Source: Saprospiraceae bacterium (GTDB lineage Bacteria > Bacteroidota > Bacteroidia > Chitinophagales > Saprospiraceae). From it: a stretch of DNA of 64,000 nt. Position 1 is the stretch's first letter; the number at the start of each line of letters is the position of its first letter. Positions 53,894 to 63,175 of this stretch are shown here, in pieces. The stretch is from the NCBI GenBank assembly GCA_016714785.1, contig JADKCC010000002.1:868001-932000 (forward strand), in the 5' to 3' direction. The notes beneath the pieces are model-generated. The model searched no databases. It saw only the letters and a list, made by a program, of their open reading frames with translations, and was not told the origin of the DNA. The translations under genes and the position numbers were made by a program.

Positions 53894-56567
53894 ATGAAAA
53901 ACTTATTATTTATCGTTGTATTTGTCGGTCTTATAACTCAATGGGGAAGTAGTCAAGTGACTTGTCCTGGAGGTAACTTTTCTACACAAGCTGAAGTAAA
54001 TCAATACGTGAGCGACAATCCTGGTTGCGAGGTGGTGACTGGATCATTAACTTTTGTTAATAATCCTTTAACTCCTATAACTGATATTAGTGGGTTGTCA
54101 TCTATCATAAAGATTGAAGGTAATTGTGAGTTTTTTTCATTAAGTTCTTTGTCAAATATTTCTTTAAACTCTTTAGATTCAGTGTACGGAACATTTTCAA
54201 TAAATTATTACCAAGGGTTAAATACTGTCTCTTTTAATGATTTAAGCTATGTTCAAAAACTTTTTAGAATATCACACGATGCAAATCAAACTAGTAGTCT
54301 CATTGCGTCAATACCAAATCTAAAATATGCTCAATTTATTTATATAAACTCTATCGATGAAATAAATATTCCACTTTTAGAAACGTGTACTGATATATAC
54401 ATGTATAATACAAACACCATTAGTGGTTTTAATGAGATCTCAAGTATTAATAATTTGACTTTAGATGGTGATATAGTAACTGGATTTAATTCATTGCAAT
54501 CAGTCGACAGTATTAAATTGGCCATAGATATTAGCATTAATGGATTCAACAGTTTACCTACATTTCCTTTAAATACTAATTTGTATAATTTAGAGTCCTT
54601 TAAAGGTTTTAATGCCGTCACTCAAATCAACAGTCACTTAACCATCCAAAGTGACACTATTGATGCTTTTAATGGCTTGACACAAGTTAATGGAAATATT
54701 AATTTGACAGGGAATAGCATATCTGGTTTTAGTGCTTTACAATCTACTGAGAATATCTTTTTAACATTTTCTAGTGATATTTCAGGTTTTAATGCTTTAC
54801 AAAATGTCCAAAGCATCGGCTTAACATCAAATTCTGGTAATATTTCAGGTTTTAGCGTATTAGATAATATAAATGGAAACTTAGTTGTAAATGCCCAAAA
54901 TATTACAGGTTTTAATGCCGTCGAAAACTTTAATCACATAGAAATCAATGCACAATCTCTCAACGGTTTTAATAATATCAAATCAGGAAATAGTCTTACC
55001 ATCAGTATGCCTACTATATCTGGCTTTGAGAGTCTCACTGATCTAGTAGATTGGTTGACGCTAATTGGACAAGATGTAAATGGTTTTAACTTCCTAACAT
55101 CATGTTCTAATATTAGCTTTCAGAATTTTAATAATATTGTTGGATTCAATGGATTAACATCTACAGGAAATATTTTTATTAATGTTTCTGGCCTGGCAAT
55201 AAATGGCTTCAATAGTTTACAAAATGCAGCATATATCGAACTGAAAGCGCCACAAATTAAGGGTTTTAATGCTTTACAAGGTGGGCAATTGGAGTTTCAA
55301 AACAATCAAATCATAGAAGGTTTAAATAGTTATAATCAGCCATTAAGCTTAAATTTTAACGGTCAAAAGATCAGTGGCTTTAATGCCATTCCCAATGGAG
55401 ATTATTCTATTAATGCAGATTCGATTATAGGATTTAATGGTGTGACTACATCTTCAAATTTGTCATTGAACGCACCATACATTTCAGGATTTAATGCCCT
55501 AGTATCCGCAAATCAGTTGAATATCACCACCCAAAATTTGTCTGGATTTAATGCGCTCACTACCGCGGAAATTACCCTGCAAGCTGATATTATCAATGGT
55601 TTTAATGGCTTAACGCAATCCACCAACATATCTTACAGCGGATGATGTCACAGGTTTTGTTTCATTACCACAAGTCAACAGCCTTAATCTGAATGGTGGT
55701 TTAAATACTTTTGATGCTTTTGCACAATTAACTACGGTTTCCTCTTTATCCTTGCGTACACAAAGAACCGATTACAACATCTTTCCAGCATTGCAAAATG
55801 TAGAGTCATTATTCATATCCGAAAGTCCAAATTTCACAGGAAGTGCATTCTTTCCTTTAGCACAAATCAAAAATTTAGAGATAAGAGACTGTAGCTCATT
55901 GGTCAATCTTAGTGGTCTGATACCTCGTCCCAAATATGGATTTTTATTTCTACAAAACAACTCATCTTTGACTGATCTTACAGGCTTAGAAACGGTAAAA
56001 AATGTAGTAAATTTATCCATTAGCGACAATTCGAGTCTCACTGATATAGAAGCTTTAGATAGTATGCGTATCATCCAAGGCAATCTTTCATTGGTCAATA
56101 ATACATCTTTGAACGAATGCTGTGTATTGGCTTTTATCATCAATCGCAATAAAGTTTTTGGAATTGTTGAGATTTCTGGAAATGCCCATGATTGCGAAGA
56201 CATTGTGATGGTACTAGAGGAGACTTGTTTGGATTCAGACGGTGATGGTATCGCGGACCCACAAGACAATTGTCCTTTAGCAAGTAATGGTGACCAATCA
56301 GATATAGACGCAGATGGTGTGGGCGATATGTGTGACAACTGTATCGACATAGCCAACTCAGGACAAGAAGATGACAATGGTGATGGTATAGGTAATGTAT
56401 GCCAACCGACAGCAGGCACTGGGTTTATGGATTTGAATAATTCAGATTTATATATAACCAATAACCAAAGAGGTGTGATCCTTAGAACAAGAAGTGGCAA
56501 TTGTTATAGAATTAGAATAGATGAAAGTGGAAAGGTGTTAAGTATTCCACTACTTCAATGTCCATAG
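53894..56567 (+). CDS. Giant secreted GFN-repeat solenoid protein with thrombospondin type 3 repeats (one frameshift)
   Basis: About 890 residues in two frames: 53894-55645, and a second frame open from ~55635 to 56567. Signal peptide (LLFIVVFVGLITQWGSSQ). From ~residue 175 about 22 repeats of 18-23 residues begin with GFNxL (GFNALQN, GFNSLQS, GFNGLTQ), each followed by a beta-strand-like NIxLxA piece. They resemble an LRR or parallel beta-helix solenoid. The second frame continues the repeat (VTGFVSLPQVNSLNLNG), then LRR-like SLSISDNSSLTDIEAL and two Ca-binding thrombospondin type 3 units (DSDGDGIADPQDNC). No T9SS sorting domain is evident at the end. Confidence 0.75.
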
Positions 56568-56993
56568 TATTTATTTAAAAAAAGCAAATTCTTAACTTAT
56601 TTCCTCAATTCGACTACCATCACCGCTCACGACCCATTTCTATTTCTATGCCTGACTTCTTTTGAAAACTTTTAATACTGTAGGCTTCAACTACTAAAAA
56701 GTATCGACTTGGTATATTGGTGAATGAAATGGCTGTATAGTTGAGATTGGAAGATGCAAAGAATACATCGTTTTTGATACAAACCTAAGAAATGATAGCT
56801 TGAACGCAAAGATAAAATCTCTAAACTACTCACCCGCGACATTGAAGTTTCAGTTAAGTGCAAGGATGAGTTTTTAATGATTGTTGAGAAGTAAGGATTT
56901 TGACTTCCTTTTACTTTGAGTAAATGAATCCCAATTCGGTCAAATCCTGAGCTGAGTTGAATTAATATTTTGATTGTTGATGCAAGGGAAAGC
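56568..56993. other. Intergenic region without a supported gene
   Basis: 426 bp. A 104-codon minus-strand frame (56687-57001) overlaps the end of the ligase gene. It has no start context or recognisable motif, so it is not called. Confidence 0.45.
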
Positions 56994-58295
56994 TTATCCA
57001 ACCTTCTCCCATCCTTTTTTGATATTCTCTTCGATGCCGTTTGCTAGCATTTCGCGAAGTGTATCTTCTGATGATGCTATCTTGATTTCGGTCTGAAGCG
57101 AATCTTTACGTCCTGTGCTGAAATCCGTGTAATACAACACAAAAGAAGGAAAAGATTGTTCCAATGTTTTATGGGTTTTCAGCCCTACAAACTTCCGAAT
57201 AGCAGTACCAGTTTTGCTTTCCTTAATATAAACTTCACGGAATATGACCTCAGATTTTTGCAATTCTTCTGTGTCTGTAATCGTATCTTTGGTCCATTCC
57301 ACACGGGAAGTTACTTGATTGATACCAGTGTCATCAGCATTGGCATTTTTATCTTCTCTTATGCCCAAAAAGACTGGACTAATAAGACTGACGGCATTGG
57401 TTTTGCGAATACTCTGATATTGGCTTCCATCATAGGAGAGTTTATCTTTTTTGATCAGCCCCGAGCCGTCTTCGTTGATGATTTCGATACATTTGATCTG
57501 TATGACAATAGAAGGCTGAACCCATTTATATGCCAATCGATTATTCGCTACCAACACAATATCTGCCTCACACTCTAATGGTTGCAATTTTTGAAGCCAT
57601 TGAGCCCTTGTTTCATCAGTAAATCCACCTCCTACAGACGCTACCACGATCCAATTTTCACCATCATGAAGCCCAACTAAAAGCGCCCTGATGCCACTAC
57701 CGTCTTCTTTCATACTATAACCTATCACAGCCACATCGAGCTCCACCATAGGTTTGAGTTTGTACGTATATCCAAGGGTATTGATGACTACTAGGCCTTC
57801 TTTTCCACTTTCAACAGCATCTGCATAAAACTGAGCCAACTCCTTTCTAGAAGCCGTTTTGTGCCATTTCATTGGATGGACAATCTCACCTTCAGGAATG
57901 GATTTTTGTACGATGACGACTCGGTCATCATTGGGTTTATCTAATTCGTGTACAGCATCAAAGACACAAAATCGAAGACTTGTTTTATCATTTGCTATTG
58001 CAGAAGATACCATAAAATTTCGTGATCTATCGAGAGGCAAATACAATTCGCCAGCCCAAATTCCTTCCTGATCCTTTGGAAATGCTGTTGTAATGTGTGG
58101 TAAATCTAATAATGCACCACTTCTATTATATATGGTCACTTGCCCATTATTAACAACGGCAATACCAAGCTGTCCGTCTATTTTTTCGGAATAAATATAT
58201 TCATCAGATTCTGGTAAGTCGGTTTGCGCATTGGCACCTTCTATCGGGATAAATCTTGATGCTATTTTTTTCTTATAATTGATTACTGTTTCCAT
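56994..58295 (-). CDS. ATP-dependent DNA ligase-like enzyme with extra C-terminal domain
   Basis: 433 residues. Adenylation domain: motif I SEKIDG with Lys38, motif Ia NRSG, motif III AGELYLP, IIIa RFCVFDAV, motif IV KEGLVVI, motif V YKLKP. An OB-fold follows (~185-275) with VGGGFTDETRAQWLQKLQPL and YKWVQPSIVIQIKCIEI, as in LigD/LigC-type ligases. Residues ~280-433 add a domain of unknown type. All catalytic motifs are present, so strand joining or nucleotidyl transfer is likely. The ATG is 1 nt after the preceding stop, so translation is coupled to the 232-residue partner. No Ku or polymerase/phosphoesterase domain is present. Confidence 0.82.
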   Translation of the reverse strand: METVINYKKKIASRFIPIEGANAQTDLPESDEYIYSEKIDGQLGIAVVNNGQVTIYNRSGALLDLPHITTAFPKDQEGIWAGELYLPLDRSRNFMVSSAIANDKTSLRFCVFDAVHELDKPNDDRVVIVQKSIPEGEIVHPMKWHKTASRKELAQFYADAVESGKEGLVVINTLGYTYKLKPMVELDVAVIGYSMKEDGSGIRALLVGLHDGENWIVVASVGGGFTDETRAQWLQKLQPLECEADIVLVANNRLAYKWVQPSIVIQIKCIEIINEDGSGLIKKDKLSYDGSQYQSIRKTNAVSLISPVFLGIREDKNANADDTGINQVTSRVEWTKDTITDTEELQKSEVIFREVYIKESKTGTAIRKFVGLKTHKTLEQSFPSFVLYYTDFSTGRKDSLQTEIKIASSEDTLREMLANGIEENIKKGWEKVG

Positions 58296-58296
58296 A

Positions 58297-58995
58297 TCAA
58301 AGGATAGATTTTAGTTCGAGATTAGAAATATGCATGAGCAATAAATAAGAATCGCCTTTGATTCTCCCTTCAAGAAAAGCGCGGTAAGGCCTGCCGTTTT
58401 CCTGAAAAATCAAAGGTTCGTTGCCTTTTGGTCCACCTGCAAGCAACATCAAAACTTGTTTTTCGTGCAACTCTTTGGCCATATCATACAGGAAGTCAAA
58501 GGTCAGTCCATTAGTATGGGTAAGTTGGTATTTTTTGGCAAATATAAATCTATTATACGCTTCTGCGATAGGCAATTGTTTGCCCGTCCATGATATGGGA
58601 AAATCGCTGATGATATTTTGGTTTTTGGTAGCGAACGACTTTTCTTCCTTCACGGTTCCATCTGGTAAATAGACGATTTCTGTGGCCTTAACCTTATAGA
58701 CTGGTTTTAAGTCAGGATTGACCAATACTTTTTGTCCACCAGAGATGATCATACCTGTTTTGTAAAGGTCTATCTCAGGATCTGCATGGATAAGATCTTG
58801 TGCCAATTCTTCATCTTCACCATATTTGGAAAGCAAAGCTTCATATTGATGTTGGATATCTGATTTTAATAATTTTATATTGCGGGCATTTGAGCCATCG
58901 GGCAAGGTGTAATGAACTGAAGGTTTTCGGACCAATCCACCAAATACTATTTCAGCATCTCTTTTCTGACTATTGGCTATTTTTATTTTGCGCAT
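58297..58995 (-). CDS. Uncharacterised protein, middle gene of ligase operon
   Basis: 232 residues, soluble, no signal peptide. Basic N-terminus (RKIKIANSQKRDAE), then alternating strands (ATEIVYLPDGTVKEEKSF), a helix pair (YNRFIFAKKYQLTH, FLYDMAKELHEKQVLMLLAGG) and a C-terminal half ending LEGRIKGDSYLLLMHISNLELKS. No catalytic motif recognised. Its place, 18 bp after the first gene and 1 nt before the ligase, says it acts with the ligase, perhaps in nucleic-acid binding or end processing (inference). Confidence 0.7.
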   Translation of the reverse strand: MRKIKIANSQKRDAEIVFGGLVRKPSVHYTLPDGSNARNIKLLKSDIQHQYEALLSKYGEDEELAQDLIHADPEIDLYKTGMIISGGQKVLVNPDLKPVYKVKATEIVYLPDGTVKEEKSFATKNQNIISDFPISWTGKQLPIAEAYNRFIFAKKYQLTHTNGLTFDFLYDMAKELHEKQVLMLLAGGPKGNEPLIFQENGRPYRAFLEGRIKGDSYLLLMHISNLELKSIL

Positions 58996-59013
58996 CTTCT
59001 TTAGTTTTTAAGG

Positions 59014-59616
59014 TTAAAACATATTGAAATCTAAATCGTCGCCTGCATCTTCATTATCATCTTCCAATACTGTGGGCAGCTCCAAAGTCGAGTAACTAAA
59101 AGCAGTCAATTGACCGATAACGGCAAAGATGCTTTCACCTTGAGCGACTAAAAAAGCATCATCAGCATCGTAGGAAGCACGATAATTGAAGGTAAAATAT
59201 AACACTTTAAACTCTTGTAACAATGCCAGAAGAGCCGCCGATGATTCGGCAAATTTCAGCTGATAAACCGCTTTAACATCCATATCCAAATAATCTTGAA
59301 TGGTCTTCGTATTGTCCAAAACGGTCACTCCATCAAACACTGAAGGAAATAATGTGGCTTCGCTGCCATCTTCATATCGTGCTACAAGTGTGCTTTTGTC
59401 TATTTCATTACCATGAGCATCAATGCTTTTGAGTGCCAATCCACCTGTGCCTAGCATCGTGCGCCCATCGTCAAGCATCGTGATGAAACTACAAGGTTTT
59501 CCTTCAGCATCCGTATATTTGGTTTCGGTCCAACCATAGACTTTATTTCGTTCGAGTTTGACCAATGCGGCAGTGAATATTTGGTCTTTGAATACAAATT
59601 GTGGTTCTCTAGCCAT
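59014..59616 (-). CDS. Uncharacterised protein, first gene of ligase operon
   Basis: 200 residues, no signal peptide. N-terminal beta-rich part (FVFKDQIFTAALVKLERNKVYGWTE, MLDDGRTMLGTGGLALKSI) and a C-terminal acidic tail (LEDDNEDAGDDLDFNMF), which resembles DNA-mimic or chaperone-binding tails. No known domain recognised. It starts the three-gene ligase unit and may include a beta-barrel fold that binds the partner or DNA (inference). Confidence 0.7.
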   Translation of the reverse strand: MAREPQFVFKDQIFTAALVKLERNKVYGWTETKYTDAEGKPCSFITMLDDGRTMLGTGGLALKSIDAHGNEIDKSTLVARYEDGSEATLFPSVFDGVTVLDNTKTIQDYLDMDVKAVYQLKFAESSAALLALLQEFKVLYFTFNYRASYDADDAFLVAQGESIFAVIGQLTAFSYSTLELPTVLEDDNEDAGDDLDFNMF

Positions 59617-59720
59617 AATTTATTTTATTTGGTAATTCTAACGCTAAAATGGTGCCAAAATAGTGCGATTGGAGCAGTAGAAAAGTAGATTTAACTCATT
59701 TTTATCTACCTCAATATACT

Positions 59721-59885
59721 TCAATCACTGATTTTGTCATCACTGGCAAGAAGTAACGCTTTCGAAATGATTACAGATAATCCATCATCACTATCAAAAG
59801 TAATAAATAGTTTGGCAGTAGAGGAAGAACTTCTTTCTTCTACGATCCAAAGGTATTGATATTGGGTTTCATCAATATATTTGTG
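59721..59885 (-). pseudogene. C-terminal remnant of a truncated gene
   Basis: 54 codons open on the minus strand, ending in TGA at 59723-59721, with protein-like composition (YQYLWIVEERSSSSTAKLF, GLSVIISKALLLASDD). No start codon precedes it; a stop and then the insertion-sequence-end-like GGGGCTGCTGAAAAAGT (from 59893) lie directly upstream. Read as the 3' end of a gene cut off by an insertion or deletion. It is co-directional with the ligase operon and 105 bp from it. Confidence 0.4.
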
Positions 59886-59973
59886 TTAACTAGGGGCTGC
59901 TGAAAAAGTCAGCTATTATTTTTGGTTAATAGTTTAACGGAGACTACCGTTCAAAAACAAGCAATAGAGAAAA

Positions 59974-60110
59974 TGAACGTAGTGAAGTGCAAAGCACCAA
60001 AGGCCGCAAGCCTTTGACGGAGTGAACCGTGAAACGGGTGGGTGGGTGTAGTGCAAAGCACCAAAGGCGGCAAGCCTTTGACGAAGTGAACCGCTAGCAG
60101 GTGGGCAGGA
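59974..60110. repeat. Two direct ~65-bp copies of a hairpin-bearing repeat
   Basis: Both copies contain AGTGCAAAGCACCAAAGGC, a hairpin AAAGGC-CGCAA-GCCTTT, and TTGACG(G/A)AGTGAACCG. They lie side by side (59974-60044 and ~60047-60110), are GC-richer than the surroundings, and look like a REP-like or miniature mobile element. Confidence 0.7.
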
Positions 60111-60796
60111 AAGTGCGTCTGCCAATTCAAGGTACACGACTTTTGGACAAAATCAATTAAAAGGTTACATTTAATTTGTTTATTACTGGCATAATTTATT
60201 ATTTATCAATTGGTTGTACCATAGTCAGCAAGACCTACCTATTTCTAAGCGCATCATACATTCTTGATTGGAGGAGAGAGGTAGTCCTGTAATCTTGTCA
60301 TCAACAATGAACACACCAAACTACAGTGGCGTAGCCTATAATCTCAAGTTGTATTTAGAAGTAGTATCATTAAGGCTTCGTGACTATTCATTAGGGCTTT
60401 GCATCGTGCTATTAAAGCTTTGTGATTGCCATATCAATAGTATTATTGTGTTTATACGCTAATAAACGATTGCTCCCTTAATAATATTATTCATAAGTAT
60501 ATAATAATTGTTATTAAAATGTAAAATACATATACTTATTATATCTTTTACATAAGACAACCTTAGGATAAACATATAACAACCATAGTATAATATACTT
60601 TATATAGCCTTTTACTTAGGGAACAAGGACGAACTACGAACGAATGGAATAGCGAGGAAAATCTAACGGAACAATATGAACGAACAGCCTCTATTTCTTT
60701 CAGCAGTCAGGTCTGAACGACAAATGTAATAATGTGGAATCCTCCCGATGGCCGAAGTCTGCCATCCCAAAATGCACTACCACCGCCAAACTCGGA
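60111..60796. other. Gene-free region
   Basis: No supported gene. A hairpin GATGGC/GCCATC lies at 60747-60766, and GAAC-rich words (GAACGAAC, GAACTACGAACGAAT) occur at 60627-60685, similar to those around the four-helix-bundle gene. Confidence 0.5.
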
Positions 60797-61180
60797 GACG
60801 ATGGTCGAAGTTTGCAACTTCGATCCTATTTTTTTTAAGAATGTGCAATTCGACACGACCAAAATTGATACATTAAAGCACAAAACTTAGCATCAAATGA
60901 TTTTATGCTTTATTTTAAAGTGTGGTGCGTATAGAATCAAAGATTTATAAAATAGTACATCGCAGTTGCAAACTGCGGCGATCGAGGATCATCCCCGCCC
61001 GCTGCAACTCCCCCGCCAGCGCCGGACGATGGGCGAAGTTTGCAACTCGATCCCTTTTTAAATTTGCAATTCGACACGACAAAAGTACATTAAACGAAAA
61101 CGGGCTCCAAGTGATTTTGTGCTTTATTTTTAAGTGTGGTGTTATAGAATCAAAGATTCCAAAATAGTACATCGCAGTTG
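60797..61180. repeat. Direct repeat pair of ~160 bp with small palindromes
   Basis: Copy 1 at ~60797-60968 and copy 2 at ~61025-61180 share GACGATGGTCGAAGTTTGCA, CAATTCGACACGAC, GTGTGGTG and AAAATAGTACATCGCAGTTG in order. Perfect palindromes with a 3-nt loop lie at 60806-60822 (CGAAGTT-TGC-AACTTCG) and 60961-60977 (CGCAGTT-GCA-AACTGCG). No coding capacity. Confidence 0.75.
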
Positions 61181-61222
61181 ATACGCGACTAGTTATGGAA
61201 GGCATTAATATTTAATGTCTAA

Positions 61223-61390
61223 TATTTATTAATCTTCAAAGATGACCCCAAAGTATCACAAATTTATAACGAAACTAAAAAGATAGCAATTTTTTGCAAA
61301 AATGTCTCTGAACGGCTTCATATGATTGGTTTTGCAAGATTTAAGTTCAGATATGGGGAATTTTATTGGGATGGGATTTTTAATTTTTGA
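61223..61390 (+). pseudogene. C-terminal remnant of a truncated gene
   Basis: 55 codons open to a TGA, without a start codon, with protein-like sequence (FKDDPKVSQIYNETKKIAIF, FRYGEFYWDGIFNF). It follows directly on the palindromic repeat pair and is likely the 3' end of a gene lost by rearrangement. Family not recognised. Confidence 0.3.
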
Positions 61391-61440
61391 ATTAGAAAAC
61401 ACAGAAACCCAATAAATAAACTCTTTTATTATACGAGTAA

Positions 61441-62229
61441 TTAATGCAAAATTTTTCTTCCAAATTTCTTTTTTATATAAGCTTCGTACTTTTTATTAAA
61501 CTCTAGCGATGATTCTTTATCAAATATTACACAATGAAAATGTTTATCTTGAATAATTTCATCAATAAGTTTTGTTACATCAATGGCTTCCTCCTTTTTG
61601 TAGAATTTTACCACAACTAAAGGATGTTCTACGAAAAAATTCCCCAATGCTTCCAAATCTTCTTTTGCTATTAGTTTTTTAATTTGTTTTCGGTTTTCCA
61701 ATGACAAATTGCATTGATAGTCAACTAAAACATATTCTTCCATCGAACTGTTTTCGTGAGTGTTGGAGCTAAATGATCCTAATCCTATCCATTCTAGGCC
61801 ATTTGGGAAGTAGTATTTTCTATCAAGACCTTTTTTGGCGAAAAACTCCACCTTTCCCGTTCCTTTGAGCAATTGCCCTTCTTGTATGGTATCAACTTTT
61901 TCAATTCGGATGGAATCTATATTTGGAAGCAAGTGCACTGCATTCACAAATTCACTCAGAGTAATATTTAGTGCAATATACTTGTCATAGTCGCCATTGT
62001 TACAATAATCCAAACGCATCTCAGAACTGTACATGACGTGACGAATATGGTCAATTAACTGTTGTTTGTCGCTTCTTCGCTCTACATTACTAAAGGTATT
62101 ATCACATCCAATACTTGATAAAGCATTAATTAAAGGATTTTCTTTATCGGAAGTACTTAAATGTCCATTACTGTTAATGCAAGCAACCATTGAGATGCAA
62201 AAAGTAAATAATAAAATGAAAAATTTCAT
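61441..62229 (-). CDS. Hypothetical lipoprotein
   Basis: 262 residues. Signal with lipobox MVAC (Cys17). Mature part with an acidic, Asn-rich start and mixed strands and helices (ALNITLSEFVNAVHLLPNID, KQIKKLIAKEDLEALGNFF). It ends with a basic tail (YIKKKFGRKILH). Family not recognised. 12 bp downstream of another lipoprotein gene, so probably one operon; both are expected to be on the outer membrane. Confidence 0.6.
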   Translation of the reverse strand: MKFFILLFTFCISMVACINSNGHLSTSDKENPLINALSSIGCDNTFSNVERRSDKQQLIDHIRHVMYSSEMRLDYCNNGDYDKYIALNITLSEFVNAVHLLPNIDSIRIEKVDTIQEGQLLKGTGKVEFFAKKGLDRKYYFPNGLEWIGLGSFSSNTHENSSMEEYVLVDYQCNLSLENRKQIKKLIAKEDLEALGNFFVEHPLVVVKFYKKEEAIDVTKLIDEIIQDKHFHCVIFDKESSLEFNKKYEAYIKKKFGRKILH

Positions 62230-62241
62230 AATTAAGGCTTT

Positions 62242-62955
62242 TTATTTTTTATAATTTGTAGCATAAAATACTTTGGATGTGTCTTTTTTAATCACCATTT
62301 CCCCAAAATCTTTATCCTGCAACAGTTTATCAAGGTCAAATTCATTGCAAGGATAATTAAGGAAAAATGTAGCACCTACCGCTCGATAATCTTGATTATT
62401 CTTATTTGATAATCCTGATTCTTTTCTTTTAGCATCAAAAAAACACAATGGTACTATTCTGAAAAATGGTGCGTTCTTAATTTTGGTCAAATTGAAGTTT
62501 TCAATATTTCGTGGTCCCATTCCCTCAAAACTATAGGCATCATCACTAAAGTATAATGAATCATTTTCTAAACTCTTTTTTTCATCATAAACAAAATATA
62601 CACCGTGTGGTATACCCATACATTGATATATATTTACACATTCAGACAAATATAGACTATCTAGAATGAAATCAGAATGAATGGGTTGATTATATTCATA
62701 AACCACTGTAAATCGTAGCCAAGCAAGTTGGTCATATTTTTCCTTATGTGCCCTCCCATTCGCAATTTCCAAATTTCCAAAATATTTTAGACCATCCAAT
62801 GCTATCGAATCAGAAACTTCAGGATCTGCATCTGTGTAATATAATAATATACCATCAAGGGTGTTTAAATGAATAGTCTTTTTTTCTGGAGACTTACAAT
62901 TAAATTGGGAAAATATAATTCCCCCCAAGATTAAAAAATAGATCATTGATTTCAT
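62242..62955 (-). CDS. Hypothetical lipoprotein
   Basis: 237 residues from the ATG at 62955 (MKSMIYFLILGG); an ATG 9 nt further upstream is possible. Lipobox-like FSQFNC gives the lipidated Cys. The mature protein has many Tyr, Asp and Phe (YYTDADPEVSDSI, GVYFVYDEKKSLENDSLYFS). No family recognised. First gene of a pair with the following lipoprotein. Confidence 0.6.
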   Translation of the reverse strand: MKSMIYFLILGGIIFSQFNCKSPEKKTIHLNTLDGILLYYTDADPEVSDSIALDGLKYFGNLEIANGRAHKEKYDQLAWLRFTVVYEYNQPIHSDFILDSLYLSECVNIYQCMGIPHGVYFVYDEKKSLENDSLYFSDDAYSFEGMGPRNIENFNLTKIKNAPFFRIVPLCFFDAKRKESGLSNKNNQDYRAVGATFFLNYPCNEFDLDKLLQDKDFGEMVIKKDTSKVFYATNYKK

Positions 62956-63175
62956 AATACACAATTTTGGTGCAAAATAGAAACATAATCATTGTAATAA
63001 AATCGAAATAGTAATTTTAACAAATAATTTTTTATATTTTTCAAATGAGGACATTTGGCAATTCTATTTTTAAATATTCAGTGCTAAAGGATCCAAACAT
63101 TATTTTTCAGAACTAGATCATTGATTAACCATTCCTACCCACAATTTCCCTATTTTTGCATTTCAATCAAAATTT

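Noticed and set aside
56687..57001. 104-codon minus-strand frame after the ligase gene
   Set aside because: Overlaps the ligase 3' end, has Ser/Leu-rich composition, and lacks motifs or start context.
59934..60137. 67-codon minus-strand frame
   Set aside because: Lies entirely on the duplicated hairpin repeat.
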